This document shows, piece after piece, positions 26,001 through 35,081 of a stretch of DNA of 64,000 nucleotides. This DNA comes from Selenomonas sp. GTDB lineage: Bacteria; Bacillota; Negativicutes; Selenomonadales; Selenomonadaceae. The number at the start of each line of letters is the position of its first letter. Position 1 is the first letter of the stretch. The stretch is from the NCBI RefSeq assembly GCF_022771645.1, contig NZ_JALFCU010000085.1, positions 5,683 through 69,682 of the forward strand, given 5' to 3'. Below the pieces are notes generated by a model, which saw nothing but the letters and a program-made list of their open reading frames with translations, was not told the DNA's origin and ran no database searches. The position numbers and the translations under genes are program-made.

Positions 26001-26602
26001 CGTACTTGCTCGTCACGCGGAACCTCGTCGCGCAGACGGAAGACCACGCCATGCTGCCGGCCGGCATCCTCTACTGCCTCGTGAAATACAACTGGTGGGC
26101 TGCGGCGAAGCGGCCGACGGACGATGAGGCGCAGGCGCATTTCGACGACCTCCTGCGCCTGCCGGGCTGGGTGCTCGCCGACCTCGATGTCGTCCACGCC
26201 ATTGATGCGTCCGGACGCTTTTTCCCCGTGCGGCTGAACAGTAACGGCGCGATCAACGCCTACGACCGGCCGAAGCTCAAGACGCAGGACGATTTCGTCG
26301 CGCTGCTCGACTACGTCGACCACATGCTCGCACGGACGGGCGAGGAGATTTTGCTCGGCGACATCCGCTCGAAGCCGTATCGTCATGGCAAATTCGACGC
26401 GTGCGGCTATTGCCCGTACAAGATTCTCTGCGGCTTTGACCCGCTGCTCGGCAGCCGGCCGTTCACGCCGGACGACCGGAAGGAAGCGGACGTGCTCGCG
26501 GAGCTCCATCACCTCGCGGGCATCCCCGTCGCGGAGCCGGAGAAGAAAGCAAAAACGCCCAAAAAGAAGAAAACGACGAAAGGAGGCGCGGCCGATGCCT
26601 GA
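23015..26602 (+). CDS. addB: ATP-dependent helicase/nuclease subunit AddB
   Basis: This 1195-residue protein has N-terminal Walker A-like GRAGAGKTALC, an inactivated helicase body, and a C-terminal RecB-like nuclease with LVVDYKTGQA. The Fe-S cluster cysteines of AddB are present: one in HGCPFQHF and three in the C-terminal CGYCPYKILC. ATG 23015 is favoured over 23009 by spacing from GAGGAG. A Lys-rich tail ends the protein, overlapping the addA start. With AddA it resects double-strand breaks for recombination. Confidence 0.95.
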   Translation: MPGTLRFIAGRAGAGKTALCEREIAEEIARAPIGPACVLLLPEQMTYCVERELAARLAGTGFVRAYVFGFRRFARQVLLGTGGLLRPRISEVGRRLLLRRILTKEGKGLAFFHRAAGQRGFGATLSETIKELKNYELTPEKLRKAADDFAATEDALADKLKDLALLAEQFDAAMAGRYDDAEDMMNLLIERLPSSQFIKGAKIWVDGFIFFNPQEQQVLAGLLAAGCDVTVTLPLAPRLADAENHATGLFNRSYRTMDELAKVAKRAGVTAVNIESIVPPEEASAGRFHAPALAAIEHGLFRAPIMPQDGSGAGVQIVEAANRRIEVEAVAADILRLVREEGLRWRDIGVLVRDEASYQELLRLVFHDHAIPMFVDGKRQAVHHPLAELVRSALEAVRGWRYEPVIRTLRTGFFPVTRDEIDKLENYVLQFGVRGAGRWTMADPWPWFEHRSIDEEEQATEKDAAMLAAIDDIRRRAAQPLAGFAEQLKQGKTVRAYAKAIYDLLERLDVPATLVQWSEASENRQQQDEHLATAAEHRQIWDDMIGLLDQLVEVGGDEPMSRKDFEAVLSDGLDALAMKLIPPGLDEVTVAAFDQNSLMNTRAIYIVGAQEGVMPRRSREKGLFSDADRQHLSDAGYDIASGGRDGTLAEKFLLYRGFTEATDCLWVSYALADDEGKGLAPSAYIGRLRRLLPDAPFLSLPLETLEPAADETATGLSHEAQLRLADGRKAITGLAAALRGLRERGMLAPYWRDVYNWAQGQETLAAPLNLALAGLFAKLRDEQLPAPLALALFAPKKRLTGSVTRFESFHGCPFQHFASYGLRLKERKERAFAQLDFGNLLHGFLHNCGEALHAAGRSWRDVGEQERAELVHDILGELAPRLQNEILLSSKAYAHLLERIARTADHALLRLIEMDAVSTFHPVLFERTFGYGYGTGAMPPLAYDLPQGVRLEVTGKIDRIDFDESGRYFLVVDYKTGQAALNILDVYYGLRLQLLTYLLVTRNLVAQTEDHAMLPAGILYCLVKYNWWAAAKRPTDDEAQAHFDDLLRLPGWVLADLDVVHAIDASGRFFPVRLNSNGAINAYDRPKLKTQDDFVALLDYVDHMLARTGEEILLGDIRSKPYRHGKFDACGYCPYKILCGFDPLLGSRPFTPDDRKEADVLAELHHLAGIPVAEPEKKAKTPKKKKTTKGGAADA

Positions 26603-29600
26603 AGCGAAGATCGGCTGGTCAAAGGATCAGCAGAAAGCCATCGATACGAAGGGCGAGAACCTCATCGTCGCAGCGGCGGCCGGCTCCGGCAAGACGGCCG
26701 TGCTCGTCGAGCGCATCATCCAGGAGGTCTTGCACGGCGACTGCGACGTCGACAAGCTGCTCGTCGTGACGTTCACGGACGCGGCGGCGCGCGAGATGCG
26801 CCAACGCGTCGAGGCTTCGCTCGAGCAGGCGCTCGACGCGGACGAGAACAAGGACAAGCCCGACCGCATCAAGGACATCGAGCGGCAGATCGTCTTGCTC
26901 TCGGGCGCGTCGATTTCGACGATGCACCGCTTCTGCCTGCGTATCTTGCAGCGCCATTTCGAGGCGGTCGACCTCGACCCCGAGTTCCGCATCGGCAACG
27001 AGCAGGAGCTCAACATCCTGCGCGAGGACGCCATGGAGCAGCTGCTCGCGGACGAATACGAGAAAGGCGCGCCCGCGTTCCTCGCGCTCACGGATCATTA
27101 TGGCACGGACCGCGACGACACGCGCGTGCACGAACTCATCGAGAACGCCTATGATTTTTCGCTGTCGCAGCCGTTCCCGGACGTTTGGCTCACGGAGGCT
27201 GCCGCACATTTCGACATCGCGGACGGCGTGCGCCTCGCCGATACGTGGTGGTATGAGACGGTGCATGAAGCCATCGCGCGCGAGCTCGCGACGTATCCGC
27301 CGCTCGTCGCGCCGCTCGTCGAGGAAGCGCGGGAGGCCGGCAGCAAAACATATCTGCCGTGCCTCGAAGAGGACGCAGGCATCATCGAACACATCAAGCG
27401 CGCGTTTGATGGCGGTGATTGGGATGCATTCGTGCAAGCGCTCGCCGGCGCGAAGTTTCCGAAGCTTTCGAGAGACACGGCGCTCGACAAGGAGCAGTGC
27501 GCGCGCATCCAGAGCCAGCGCGCTATGTACAAGGACGGCATCCAGTCGCTCCAGGCGCGTTACATGGCGACGGAGGCCGAGCTTTTGGGCGGCCTGGGCG
27601 CCGCCGCGCCGGACGCGCACGAGCTCGCGCGGCTGACCATCGCGTTCGGCACGGCGTTCCGCGCGGCGAAGAAAGAGCGCGGCGTCGTCGATTTCGCTGA
27701 CCTCGAGCATTTCGCGCTCGACGTGCTCATCGACCAGGACGTGCGCGAGAAGACGGGGCACATCGTGCCGTCGGCAGTCGCGCGCGCGTTGCAGGAGCGC
27801 TACCACGAGGTCATGGTCGACGAGTATCAGGACACGAACGGCGTGCAGGAGCTCATCTTTTCGCTCGTCCGCAAGGACGCACCGCCAAACCTCTTCGTCG
27901 TCGGCGACGTGAAGCAGAGCATCTACCGCTTCCGCCTCGTCGACGCGCAGATGTTCCTCGAAAAATATCGCGATTATCCGACGACGGGCGGCTGCGATCG
28001 CGTCATCCTCTCGCAGAATTTCCGCAGCCGTCCCGAAGTGCTCGCTGCCGTCAACTACATCTTCCAGCAGGTCATGTCCGGCGGCCCGATGGAGCTCGCC
28101 TACGGCAAAAACGAGGCGCTGAACCCGCCGGAGACCTCGGGTTACGGCGCGACGGACGCGCCGACGCTCGCGGGCCCGGAGGAGCTCGTCATCCTCAGCG
28201 AAGACGGCGAACCCGCGGAGGGCGGCGCTGCCGATGCGGCCGGAAAAACGGCGGACGCGCCGAGTGCGGAGAACGCGCCTGCAACAGAGGATGCGGCGGA
28301 CGATGCGGCCGCGTCAAAAGAAGAACGCTCGCCGCTCGCCTGCGAAGCGCAGTACATCGCGCAGCGTATCCGCGCGTTCCTCGACGCCGGCACGCGCGTC
28401 TGGAACAAGCATACGAAAACGTACGAGCCCATCACGTATCGCGACATCGTCATCCTCATGCGCTCCGTCAGCGATGGCAAGGCCGAGACCGTGCGCAAGG
28501 TGCTGCAGCAAAACGGCATCCCTGCGTACGCGTCGAGCGACGCGAGCTATTTCGAGACGTCCGAGGTCAGCCTCATGCTCGCGCTCCTCAACATTCTCGA
28601 CAACGCGCGGCAGGACGTCTACCTCGCGGCCGTGCTGCTGTCACCGATCGGCGGCTTCACGCTCGAAGAGCTCGCCGCTGTGCGCATCGCCGCGCCCGAT
28701 GACGACATTTTCGGCGCGCTCCTGACGGCAGCGCGCACGGAGAACGACATCGACCCGCGCGTCCAGCAGAAGGCGGAAGCGTTCCGCGCGCGCCTCACGG
28801 ACTGGCGCGACAGCGCGCGCACGCTCGGCGTGCCGGAGCTCATCTGGCAGCTGTACCGCGACACGGGCTACTACGATTACGTCGGCGGCCTGCCGGGCGG
28901 CTTGCAGAAGCAGGCGAACCTGCGCATGCTCGCCGACCGCGCCGCCGCATACGAGCAGACGAACTTCCGCGGGCTGTTCCGCTTTTTGCGCTTCGTCAAG
29001 CGCATGCAGGACGCGGACACCGACCTCGCGGCTGCGCGCACGCTCGGCGAAAGCGAGAACGTCGTGCGCATCATGACGATCCACAAGAGCAAGGGCCTCG
29101 AGTTCCCTCTCGTCTTCGTGGCGCGCATGGGCGCGTCGTTCAACTTGCAGGACGCGAGCGCGACGCTGCCGCTCCATAAAAAACTCGGCTTCGGCATGTA
29201 CGCGGCCGATGACGCGCACATCGCGCGCTATCCGACGTTCGCGCGCTACGCCGTCGCCGCGCAGATCACGCAAGAGTCAAAAGCCGAGGAACTGCGCCTG
29301 CTCTACGTCGCGCTGACGCGCGCGCGCGAACGCCTCATCCTCGTCGGCACGCTGAAGACCGCGAAGAGCCTCGAAACCGCGCTGCGAAAATGCAGCCGCC
29401 ATCTCGAGCGGACGGCGGCGCAGCTCCCCGAGGAGCTGCCGCTCGCGGCGAACTCGTACCTCGAGTGGATGCTCATGGCGCTCCTCCATCACCCGGCCGC
29501 GCGCGACCTGCGCGCGCAGCTCGGACTGCCGCTCGCGCTGCCGGAATTCACGTGCGCGTTCGAGAAAGACGACGCGCACGAAAAAACGGCGGACGGCAAA

Positions 29601-30503
29601 GAAAAAGCCGAACCGCCGGAGGACGACAGCCTCGTCGAACCGGCGGCGAACGCGCCGTGGCGCATCGCCGTCATCGCGCAGGACAGCCTCGTCGAGCCGC
29701 AGACGGCGAGCGAAGAATCGAACGCGATCCTCGCCGCCGTCGAAGCGCGCGAGCCGCTCCCTGCGAGCGCACAGAAAGATGCCGCCCTGCGTCTGCTCGA
29801 CTGGCACTACGCGTCGCACGGCATCGAGAACGTCCCGTCGAAGCTCTCCGTCAGCGAACTGAAGCGCCGCTTCGCCGCGCAGGAGGCCGAAGACGAAGGA
29901 ACGCTTCTTTTCCTCGCAAAAGAGCCCGAGCTCTGGCGCCGCCCGCGGTTCATCCAGGAATCGGGCGAACGCACGGGCGCGGAATACGGCAGCCTCATGC
30001 ACAGCGCGCTCCAGCACATGGACCTCGCGGGCGACCTCGGAGTGGCAGGCATCCGCCGTCAGCTCGACGCGATGGTCCGAAAAGAACTCTTCACGCCGGA
30101 CGAGGCCGCGACGCTCAGCGTGAAACGGCTCGCGGCGTTCTACGCCTCGCCCATCGGCACGCGCGTGCGCCAGGCCGCACGCGTCTGGCGCGAGCTCCCG
30201 TTCAGCCGCCTCATCCCGATCCCCGCAGAACTCTATCCCGCATCGGCGAAGCCGGACGGGGCAGAGGCATCTGGCGAAACGCTGCTCATCCAAGGCGTCA
30301 TCGACCTCCTGTTCGAAGAAGCGGACGGCACGCTCGTCCTCGTCGACTACAAGACGGACAGCGACACGAGCCCTGCGAAGCTCCACAATCGCTACGGCAA
30401 GCAGATCGCGTTCTACACGGCAGCCGTCGAGCAGATCCTCGGACAGCACGTCGATGAACGGATGCTCTATCTCTTGCACGACGGCACGACGCTCGCGATG
30501 TGA
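26595..30503 (+). CDS. addA: ATP-dependent helicase/nuclease subunit AddA
   Basis: This 1302-residue UvrD-like helicase plus RecB-family nuclease has Walker A AAAAGSGKTAVLVERI, Walker B region VDEYQDTNGVQ, motif V IMTIHKSKGLEFPLVF, motif VI LRLLYVALTRARERL, and a C-terminal nuclease core TLVLVDYKTDSD. Residues ~535-575 form an Ala/Glu-rich low-complexity insert. ATG 26595 overlaps the end of addB and follows AAAGGAGG; the frame is open further upstream but only as an overlap. It is the motor and one nuclease of AddAB. Confidence 0.96.
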   Translation: MPEAKIGWSKDQQKAIDTKGENLIVAAAAGSGKTAVLVERIIQEVLHGDCDVDKLLVVTFTDAAAREMRQRVEASLEQALDADENKDKPDRIKDIERQIVLLSGASISTMHRFCLRILQRHFEAVDLDPEFRIGNEQELNILREDAMEQLLADEYEKGAPAFLALTDHYGTDRDDTRVHELIENAYDFSLSQPFPDVWLTEAAAHFDIADGVRLADTWWYETVHEAIARELATYPPLVAPLVEEAREAGSKTYLPCLEEDAGIIEHIKRAFDGGDWDAFVQALAGAKFPKLSRDTALDKEQCARIQSQRAMYKDGIQSLQARYMATEAELLGGLGAAAPDAHELARLTIAFGTAFRAAKKERGVVDFADLEHFALDVLIDQDVREKTGHIVPSAVARALQERYHEVMVDEYQDTNGVQELIFSLVRKDAPPNLFVVGDVKQSIYRFRLVDAQMFLEKYRDYPTTGGCDRVILSQNFRSRPEVLAAVNYIFQQVMSGGPMELAYGKNEALNPPETSGYGATDAPTLAGPEELVILSEDGEPAEGGAADAAGKTADAPSAENAPATEDAADDAAASKEERSPLACEAQYIAQRIRAFLDAGTRVWNKHTKTYEPITYRDIVILMRSVSDGKAETVRKVLQQNGIPAYASSDASYFETSEVSLMLALLNILDNARQDVYLAAVLLSPIGGFTLEELAAVRIAAPDDDIFGALLTAARTENDIDPRVQQKAEAFRARLTDWRDSARTLGVPELIWQLYRDTGYYDYVGGLPGGLQKQANLRMLADRAAAYEQTNFRGLFRFLRFVKRMQDADTDLAAARTLGESENVVRIMTIHKSKGLEFPLVFVARMGASFNLQDASATLPLHKKLGFGMYAADDAHIARYPTFARYAVAAQITQESKAEELRLLYVALTRARERLILVGTLKTAKSLETALRKCSRHLERTAAQLPEELPLAANSYLEWMLMALLHHPAARDLRAQLGLPLALPEFTCAFEKDDAHEKTADGKEKAEPPEDDSLVEPAANAPWRIAVIAQDSLVEPQTASEESNAILAAVEAREPLPASAQKDAALRLLDWHYASHGIENVPSKLSVSELKRRFAAQEAEDEGTLLFLAKEPELWRRPRFIQESGERTGAEYGSLMHSALQHMDLAGDLGVAGIRRQLDAMVRKELFTPDEAATLSVKRLAAFYASPIGTRVRQAARVWRELPFSRLIPIPAELYPASAKPDGAEASGETLLIQGVIDLLFEEADGTLVLVDYKTDSDTSPAKLHNRYGKQIAFYTAAVEQILGQHVDERMLYLLHDGTTLAM

Positions 30504-30506
30504 GGC

Positions 30507-30535
30507 GTGAAACGTTGCATCATCCGTGGTATACT
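30507..30535 (+). promoter_or_regulatory. Extended -10 promoter of AAA-ATPase gene
   Basis: GTGAAA (30507-30512), 17-nt spacer, TATACT (30530-30535) preceded by TGG, an extended -10. Confidence 0.55.
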
Positions 30536-30573
30536 GGGGACAGAATGATATTTCAGAAAGCGAGGGCAGGAAG

Positions 30574-32241
30574 ATGGATTGGAAAGTGGCAATCGGTACG
30601 GATGATTTTGCAGAAGTCCGGAAGGATTATTATTTTGCGGACAAAACGAACTTTATCTCTGACTTTTTTTCCAGCCATTCGAAAGTGACGCTCATCACGC
30701 GGCCGCGCCGGTTCGGCAAGTCTCTCTTGCTGTCGATGATGCAGCGGTTCCTCGATATCCGGAACGCAAAGGAAAACAGGAAGCTCTTCGACGGCCTGCG
30801 CGTGTCGCACGACGCGCGCGCGATGGCGGAGCAGGGGAAGCGGCCCGTGGTGTTCGTGACGCTCAAGGACTGGGCGTCCGGGCTGTCGTGGGAAGCGATG
30901 CAGGAAAGGATCACCCTTGGCGTAAGCGAAATGGTTGCGCCGTTTCGGTTCTTGATGGATAGCGATGCTGTAGATGAAGCTGATAAGAAAGCATTATCTC
31001 TGTTGCGGAGCTGCGAAGGAAACATTACCCGCGTGCGAAGTGCCATGGCCTTGCTTTCAAAGATGCTCCATGATCATTACGGAAAGCCTGTCGTCCTGCT
31101 GATTGACGAGTATGATGCGCCGATCCAGTACGCATGGGCGAACGGGTATTACCAGGACGCGATTGATTTTTTTCGCAATTTTTTCTCAGCAGCATTCAAG
31201 TCGAACCCGTATCTCGATTTCGCGATTCTCACAGGCGTGCTGCGTATTGCGAAGGAAAGCATCTTCAGCGGACTGAACAACGTCGAGGTGTCGTCCGTGC
31301 TCTCAGGCGGCTATCCTGATGCCTGCGGCTACACGAAGGAAGAGGTCGCGGAGATGGCGCGTGCGTTCGGCTGCGAGGACAAGCTCAGCGAGCTGGCCGA
31401 GTGGTATGACGGCTATTCGTTCGACGGTGTCGACATCTACAATCCGTGGTCAGTGAACAACTACATCAAGCGCAAGTGCGATGCGGACGCGTATTGGGTG
31501 AACACGTCGTCGAACAGCATTTTTCCCGTCATCTTGTCGCAAGCGGACGAGATGCGATGGGAGGAGCTGCGGTCGCTCCTGTTCGGCGGGACGGTCACGA
31601 TCGCATTGCGCGAGGGCATCATCTATGATGAGATCGGGCGGAACAGCAACGACATCTATTCGCTGCTGCTGCAGACGGGCTATCTGAAATCCGTCAACGC
31701 GATTCACCTGCGGAGCGGCGGTTACCTTTACGAACTCGCCATTCCGAACAAGGAGATCCGCCTGCTCTATCAGACGGAAATCTTGAACCGCGTCGACCGC
31801 AGCTATGGCGAGGTGTCGTTTTACAAGATGGGGCTCGCGATGGAGCGTGGCGATGCAAAGGAATTCCAGAAGCAGCTGCAGGGCATCCTCGTGCGTGCCG
31901 TCAGCGCGCACGACGCAGCACAGCCGGAAAGCTTTTACCACGGGCTCATGCTCGGATGCGCGCTCTTCTATGAGGCGGACTACCGTGTGGAATCGAACCA
32001 GGAGAGCGGCTATGGCCGGTTCGACTTGGCGATGTTCCCGAAGACGCAAACGCTTCCGGGCGTGCTGATGGAGTTCAAGTCCGTAAAAGAAGAAGCAGAA
32101 CTCGAAGCGGCGGCAACGGCGGCGTGCGAACAGATGCAGGAAAAAGCATACGCAATGCGGCTCCGCACCGAAGGCGTGACGACGATCTGGCAGTACGGCA
32201 TCGCGTTCTGCAAGAAGCATGCGCTTGTGAAGATGATGTAA
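30574..32241 (+). CDS. AAA-family ATPase with C-terminal PD-(D/E)XK nuclease-like domain
   Basis: This 555-residue protein of the AAA-ATPase_like/PDDEXK_9 type is common as scattered copies in anaerobes. The N-terminus is the typical IGTDDFAEVRKDYYFADKTN; Walker A is RPRRFGKSLLLSMM and Walker B VVLLIDEYDAPI. The C-terminal part has the nuclease-like pattern ESGYGRFDLAMF, then VLMEFKSVKEE. The cellular role of this family is not known; mobility or defence has been suspected. ATG 30574 follows AGGA. Its less GC-rich codon use relative to the neighbours suggests later arrival. Confidence 0.85.
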   Translation: MDWKVAIGTDDFAEVRKDYYFADKTNFISDFFSSHSKVTLITRPRRFGKSLLLSMMQRFLDIRNAKENRKLFDGLRVSHDARAMAEQGKRPVVFVTLKDWASGLSWEAMQERITLGVSEMVAPFRFLMDSDAVDEADKKALSLLRSCEGNITRVRSAMALLSKMLHDHYGKPVVLLIDEYDAPIQYAWANGYYQDAIDFFRNFFSAAFKSNPYLDFAILTGVLRIAKESIFSGLNNVEVSSVLSGGYPDACGYTKEEVAEMARAFGCEDKLSELAEWYDGYSFDGVDIYNPWSVNNYIKRKCDADAYWVNTSSNSIFPVILSQADEMRWEELRSLLFGGTVTIALREGIIYDEIGRNSNDIYSLLLQTGYLKSVNAIHLRSGGYLYELAIPNKEIRLLYQTEILNRVDRSYGEVSFYKMGLAMERGDAKEFQKQLQGILVRAVSAHDAAQPESFYHGLMLGCALFYEADYRVESNQESGYGRFDLAMFPKTQTLPGVLMEFKSVKEEAELEAAATAACEQMQEKAYAMRLRTEGVTTIWQYGIAFCKKHALVKMM

Positions 32242-32258
32242 AGATGATGTGAAGATAG

Positions 32259-32306
32259 AAAAACGTCCGTGCGTCAGCAAAATCATGCTGATGCACGGAC
32301 GTTTTT
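32259..32306. terminator. Bidirectional terminator
   Basis: A 20-bp stem with one G-U pair (32259-32278 with 32287-32306) and an 8-nt loop, with A run on one side and T run on the other. It can end both the AAA-ATPase gene and the minus-strand glycerate kinase gene. Confidence 0.9.
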
Positions 32307-32320
32307 GCGTGGTGCGGATG

Positions 32321-33511
32321 TTATGCGAGCGCGAGCAGGCGCAGGGCTTGCGTCGCGGTCTGGCGCAGGTTGCGTTTCGTGTGCTCGTGCTTCATGGCTT
32401 CGTCCACCGTGACGGCCTGGTGGAGGATCGGGAAGTACGCGTCGATGCCGTGGTCGTTGACGGCGGCGGCGCCGGGCGTCGCGCAGCCGCAGAATGCGAG
32501 CGTGACGGCGGCAGGATGCGCGCGCTTCGCGCGCAGCGCGATGCCGACGGGCGCTTTGCCCATGGCGGTCTGCTCGTCCATGCGGCCTTCGCCCGTGATG
32601 AGGACGTCGGCGGATGCGAGCGCATCGTCGATGCCCAAGAGGTCGAGCACGAGGTCGATGCCGGGCTTGAGCTCGCCACCGAGGAATGCGGAGAATGCGA
32701 AGCCGAGGCCGCCGGCCGCGCCGGCGCCGGGCGCATCGGCGAGGCGCGGCTTTGCAGCATCGCCGCCGCTTTCCTCGTGCGCTTTGCCAAGCGTCGTTTC
32801 TGCGAGCGCGGCGAACGCGCCGATGGCGCGATCCATCACGGCGACGATTTCGGGCGTCGCGCCTTTCTGCGGGCCGTAGACGGCCGAGCAGCCGTTCGGC
32901 CCCGTGAGCGGGTTCGTGACGTCGCAGGCGATGGAGAAATGGCATTCGCGCAGCACGGGCGCGAGGTGCGTGAGGTCAATGCGCGCGACGTCGGCGACAT
33001 CCCGGCCATAGATGCCGGCGAGCCGGCCGTCCGCGCGCAGGAAGCGCGCGCCGAGCGCGGTCATCATGCCGAGGCCGCAGTCGTTCGTCGCGCTGCCGCC
33101 GATGCCGATGATGAAGTCGCAGCAGCCGCGCTTCGCGGCGGCGAGGATGAGCTCGCCGAGGCCGTACGTCGTCGTGTTCATGGGATTGCGCTGCGCCTCG
33201 GGCACCATCGGCAGGCCGGCGGCGTCCGCCATCTCGATGATGGCGGTCTTGCGTGCCGCGAGCAGGCCGAAGCGGCTCGGGACGGCTTTGCCGAGCGGCC
33301 CCGTGACATCGATGCGGACGATTTCGCCCGCGAGCCCGCCCGTGAGCGCGTCGACCGTACCCTCGCCGCCGTCAGCGAGCGGGAAGATCGTCGCATGAGC
33401 GTCGGGAAAGACGTCGTGGATGGCGCCCTCGACGATGCGCCCGGCCTCGATGGACGAGACACTGCCCTTGAACGAGTCCATGGCGATGACGAAGTTCGTG
33501 GGTTTCATCAT
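32321..33511 (-). CDS. Glycerate kinase
   Basis: This ~396-residue protein has the family start FVIAMDSFKGSVSSIEAGRIVEGA, FPLADGGEGTVDAL, GIGGSATNDCGLGMMTALGARF and DVLITGEGRMDEQTAMGKAP. It phosphorylates glycerate (GarK/GlxK class, 2-phosphoglycerate product). ATG 33511 is chosen after GAGGTG; GTG 33517 and ATG 33508 are close alternatives. It follows the GntP permease by only 12 bases, so uptake and phosphorylation are co-expressed. Confidence 0.93.
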   Translation of the reverse strand: MMKPTNFVIAMDSFKGSVSSIEAGRIVEGAIHDVFPDAHATIFPLADGGEGTVDALTGGLAGEIVRIDVTGPLGKAVPSRFGLLAARKTAIIEMADAAGLPMVPEAQRNPMNTTTYGLGELILAAAKRGCCDFIIGIGGSATNDCGLGMMTALGARFLRADGRLAGIYGRDVADVARIDLTHLAPVLRECHFSIACDVTNPLTGPNGCSAVYGPQKGATPEIVAVMDRAIGAFAALAETTLGKAHEESGGDAAKPRLADAPGAGAAGGLGFAFSAFLGGELKPGIDLVLDLLGIDDALASADVLITGEGRMDEQTAMGKAPVGIALRAKRAHPAAVTLAFCGCATPGAAAVNDHGIDAYFPILHQAVTVDEAMKHEHTKRNLRQTATQALRLLALA

Positions 33512-33523
33512 ACTCACCTCAGA

Positions 33524-34909
33524 TCAGAGCAGCACGAGCGAGGCAACGAAGATCGAGAGGATGGAGGCGATGCCGACGACGAGCGTCATCATGGTCTGCG
33601 TGCGGTAGCCGCCCTGCGGCGTCATGCCGGAGAAGTTCGTGACGACCCAGAAATAGCTGTCGTTCGCATGCGAGACGGTCATGGCGCCGGCGCCGATGGC
33701 CATGACGGTCAGGAGCGCCGCCGTCGGGCTCGTGAGCCCGAGCGCGGACATCATGGAAGCAGGGTCGCTGTACATGCCCATGATGCCGGCCGTCGTCGTG
33801 ATGGCGACCGTCGACGAGCCCTGCGCCGTCTTGAGGATCGCGGAAATGACGAACGGGAAGAAGATGCCGACGCTCGCGAGGAACGCTGCGTTCTGCTTGA
33901 TGAAATCAACGAAGCCCGCGGCCGTGATGACTTTGCCGAGCACGCCGCCGGCGGCCGTGATGAAGAGGATCGGGCCGACGGTCTTCATCGTTTCTTCCGT
34001 GATGCTGTAGAATTTGTCCATCTTGTTCATCGCGGCGAGCACCCAAACGGCCAAGAGGACGCCGACGGCAAGCGCGATGATCGGCGTGCCGAGGAAGCGC
34101 AGGAGGTCGCAGCCAGGGCCGACGTATTTCGCCATGCTGACGACAGAACCAAGGGCCATAAGGACGATCGGCATAACGATCGGGGCGAACGCTTGGAAGG
34201 CCGTCGGGAGCTGGCCGTACTCAGCGACGAGTTCTTCGTAGCTTTTCGTCGTTGCAGCGTCATCTTCCTCGAGTTCTTTCGTCGGGATGTTCTGGCGGGC
34301 GATGTAACGGGAGAAGAAATACGCGGCGATGAGCGCCGGGATGGAAGCGATGACGCCGGCGAGGATGACGCTCGCGAGGTCGTCCGCGAGGCCGAGCGAA
34401 CCGGCCGCTGCGATCGGGCCGGGCGTCGGCGGGATGAAGACGTGCGAGGCGTAGAGGCCGGCGGAGAGCGCGACGGCCATGCCGATCGGCGATGCGCCTT
34501 TGATTTTTTTCGCGATGGCCTTGCGGATCGGGTTCAGGATGACGAAGCCGCTGTCGCAGAATACGGGGATGGAGACGATCCAGCCCATGAGCATGATGGC
34601 GAGCTGCGGATGCTTCTCGCCGACGCAGCGGATGACGACATCGGCGAGGCGGATGGCGCCGCCCGTCTTTTCGAGGATCAAGCCGATGAGCGCACCGAGG
34701 ATGATGACGATGCCGATGCTCGCGAACGTGCCGGAGAAGCCGGCGCCGATGATGCCCGGGATCTTCGTCAGCGGCAGGCCGGCGACGATGGCGAGGAGCA
34801 ACGAGACGCCCATGAGCGAGAGGAACGGGTGGACTTTGAATTTCGAGATCGCCACGATCATGAGGACGATCGCGAGGAAAAAGGTGATGAGAAGCGGGAT
34901 GCCAGTCAT
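33524..34909 (-). CDS. GntP-family permease (glycerate/gluconate-type)
   Basis: This 461-residue, very hydrophobic protein has about 12 membrane segments. Family marks include PIRKAIAKKIKGASPIGMAV, SHVFIPPTPGPIAAAGSLG and ANDSYFWVVTNFSGM. It is a proton-coupled sugar-acid transporter; glycerate is the likely substrate because glycerate kinase follows in the same operon. ATG 34909 is preceded by AAAGGAGG; longer in-frame starts are unlikely. Confidence 0.92.
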   Translation of the reverse strand: MTGIPLLITFFLAIVLMIVAISKFKVHPFLSLMGVSLLLAIVAGLPLTKIPGIIGAGFSGTFASIGIVIILGALIGLILEKTGGAIRLADVVIRCVGEKHPQLAIMLMGWIVSIPVFCDSGFVILNPIRKAIAKKIKGASPIGMAVALSAGLYASHVFIPPTPGPIAAAGSLGLADDLASVILAGVIASIPALIAAYFFSRYIARQNIPTKELEEDDAATTKSYEELVAEYGQLPTAFQAFAPIVMPIVLMALGSVVSMAKYVGPGCDLLRFLGTPIIALAVGVLLAVWVLAAMNKMDKFYSITEETMKTVGPILFITAAGGVLGKVITAAGFVDFIKQNAAFLASVGIFFPFVISAILKTAQGSSTVAITTTAGIMGMYSDPASMMSALGLTSPTAALLTVMAIGAGAMTVSHANDSYFWVVTNFSGMTPQGGYRTQTMMTLVVGIASILSIFVASLVLL

Positions 34910-34951
34910 GAGATAAGACCTCCTTTGAACAATACGGCATAAATCCGTTGG

Positions 34952-34987
34952 AAACGCGCGAAGAAGAACGGTACTTTTTGCGCGTTT
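34952..34987 (-). other. Leader hairpin upstream of gntP-type gene
   Basis: AAACGCGC and GCGCGTTT arms are separated by 20 nt in the transcribed leader. There is no T run, so it may be an mRNA structure rather than a terminator. Confidence 0.35.
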
Positions 34988-35005
34988 TCTTTTGTTTTCA
35001 GAAGA

Positions 35006-35034
35006 ATCGTACCACAAAACGAGCGGACTGTATA
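35006..35034 (-). promoter_or_regulatory. Probable promoter of glycerate operon
   Basis: On the minus strand: TATACA, 17-nt spacer, TACGAT preceded by TGG (extended -10). Confidence 0.45.
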
Positions 35035-35081
35035 TGTTTTTGAAAACACAATGCGAGAGAAAAATATGTCACGACGAACAT

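Noticed and set aside
23912..26512. An 866-codon minus-strand frame opposite addB
   Set aside because: Shadow frame; addB is well supported by motifs.
26385..26594. AddA starting 70 codons earlier
   Set aside because: That stretch is an out-of-frame reading of addB; ATG 26595 has a strong ribosome site.
32249..34942. An 897-codon plus-strand frame opposite glycerate kinase and GntP permease
   Set aside because: Arg/Asp/His/Glu-rich shadow of two clear minus-strand genes.
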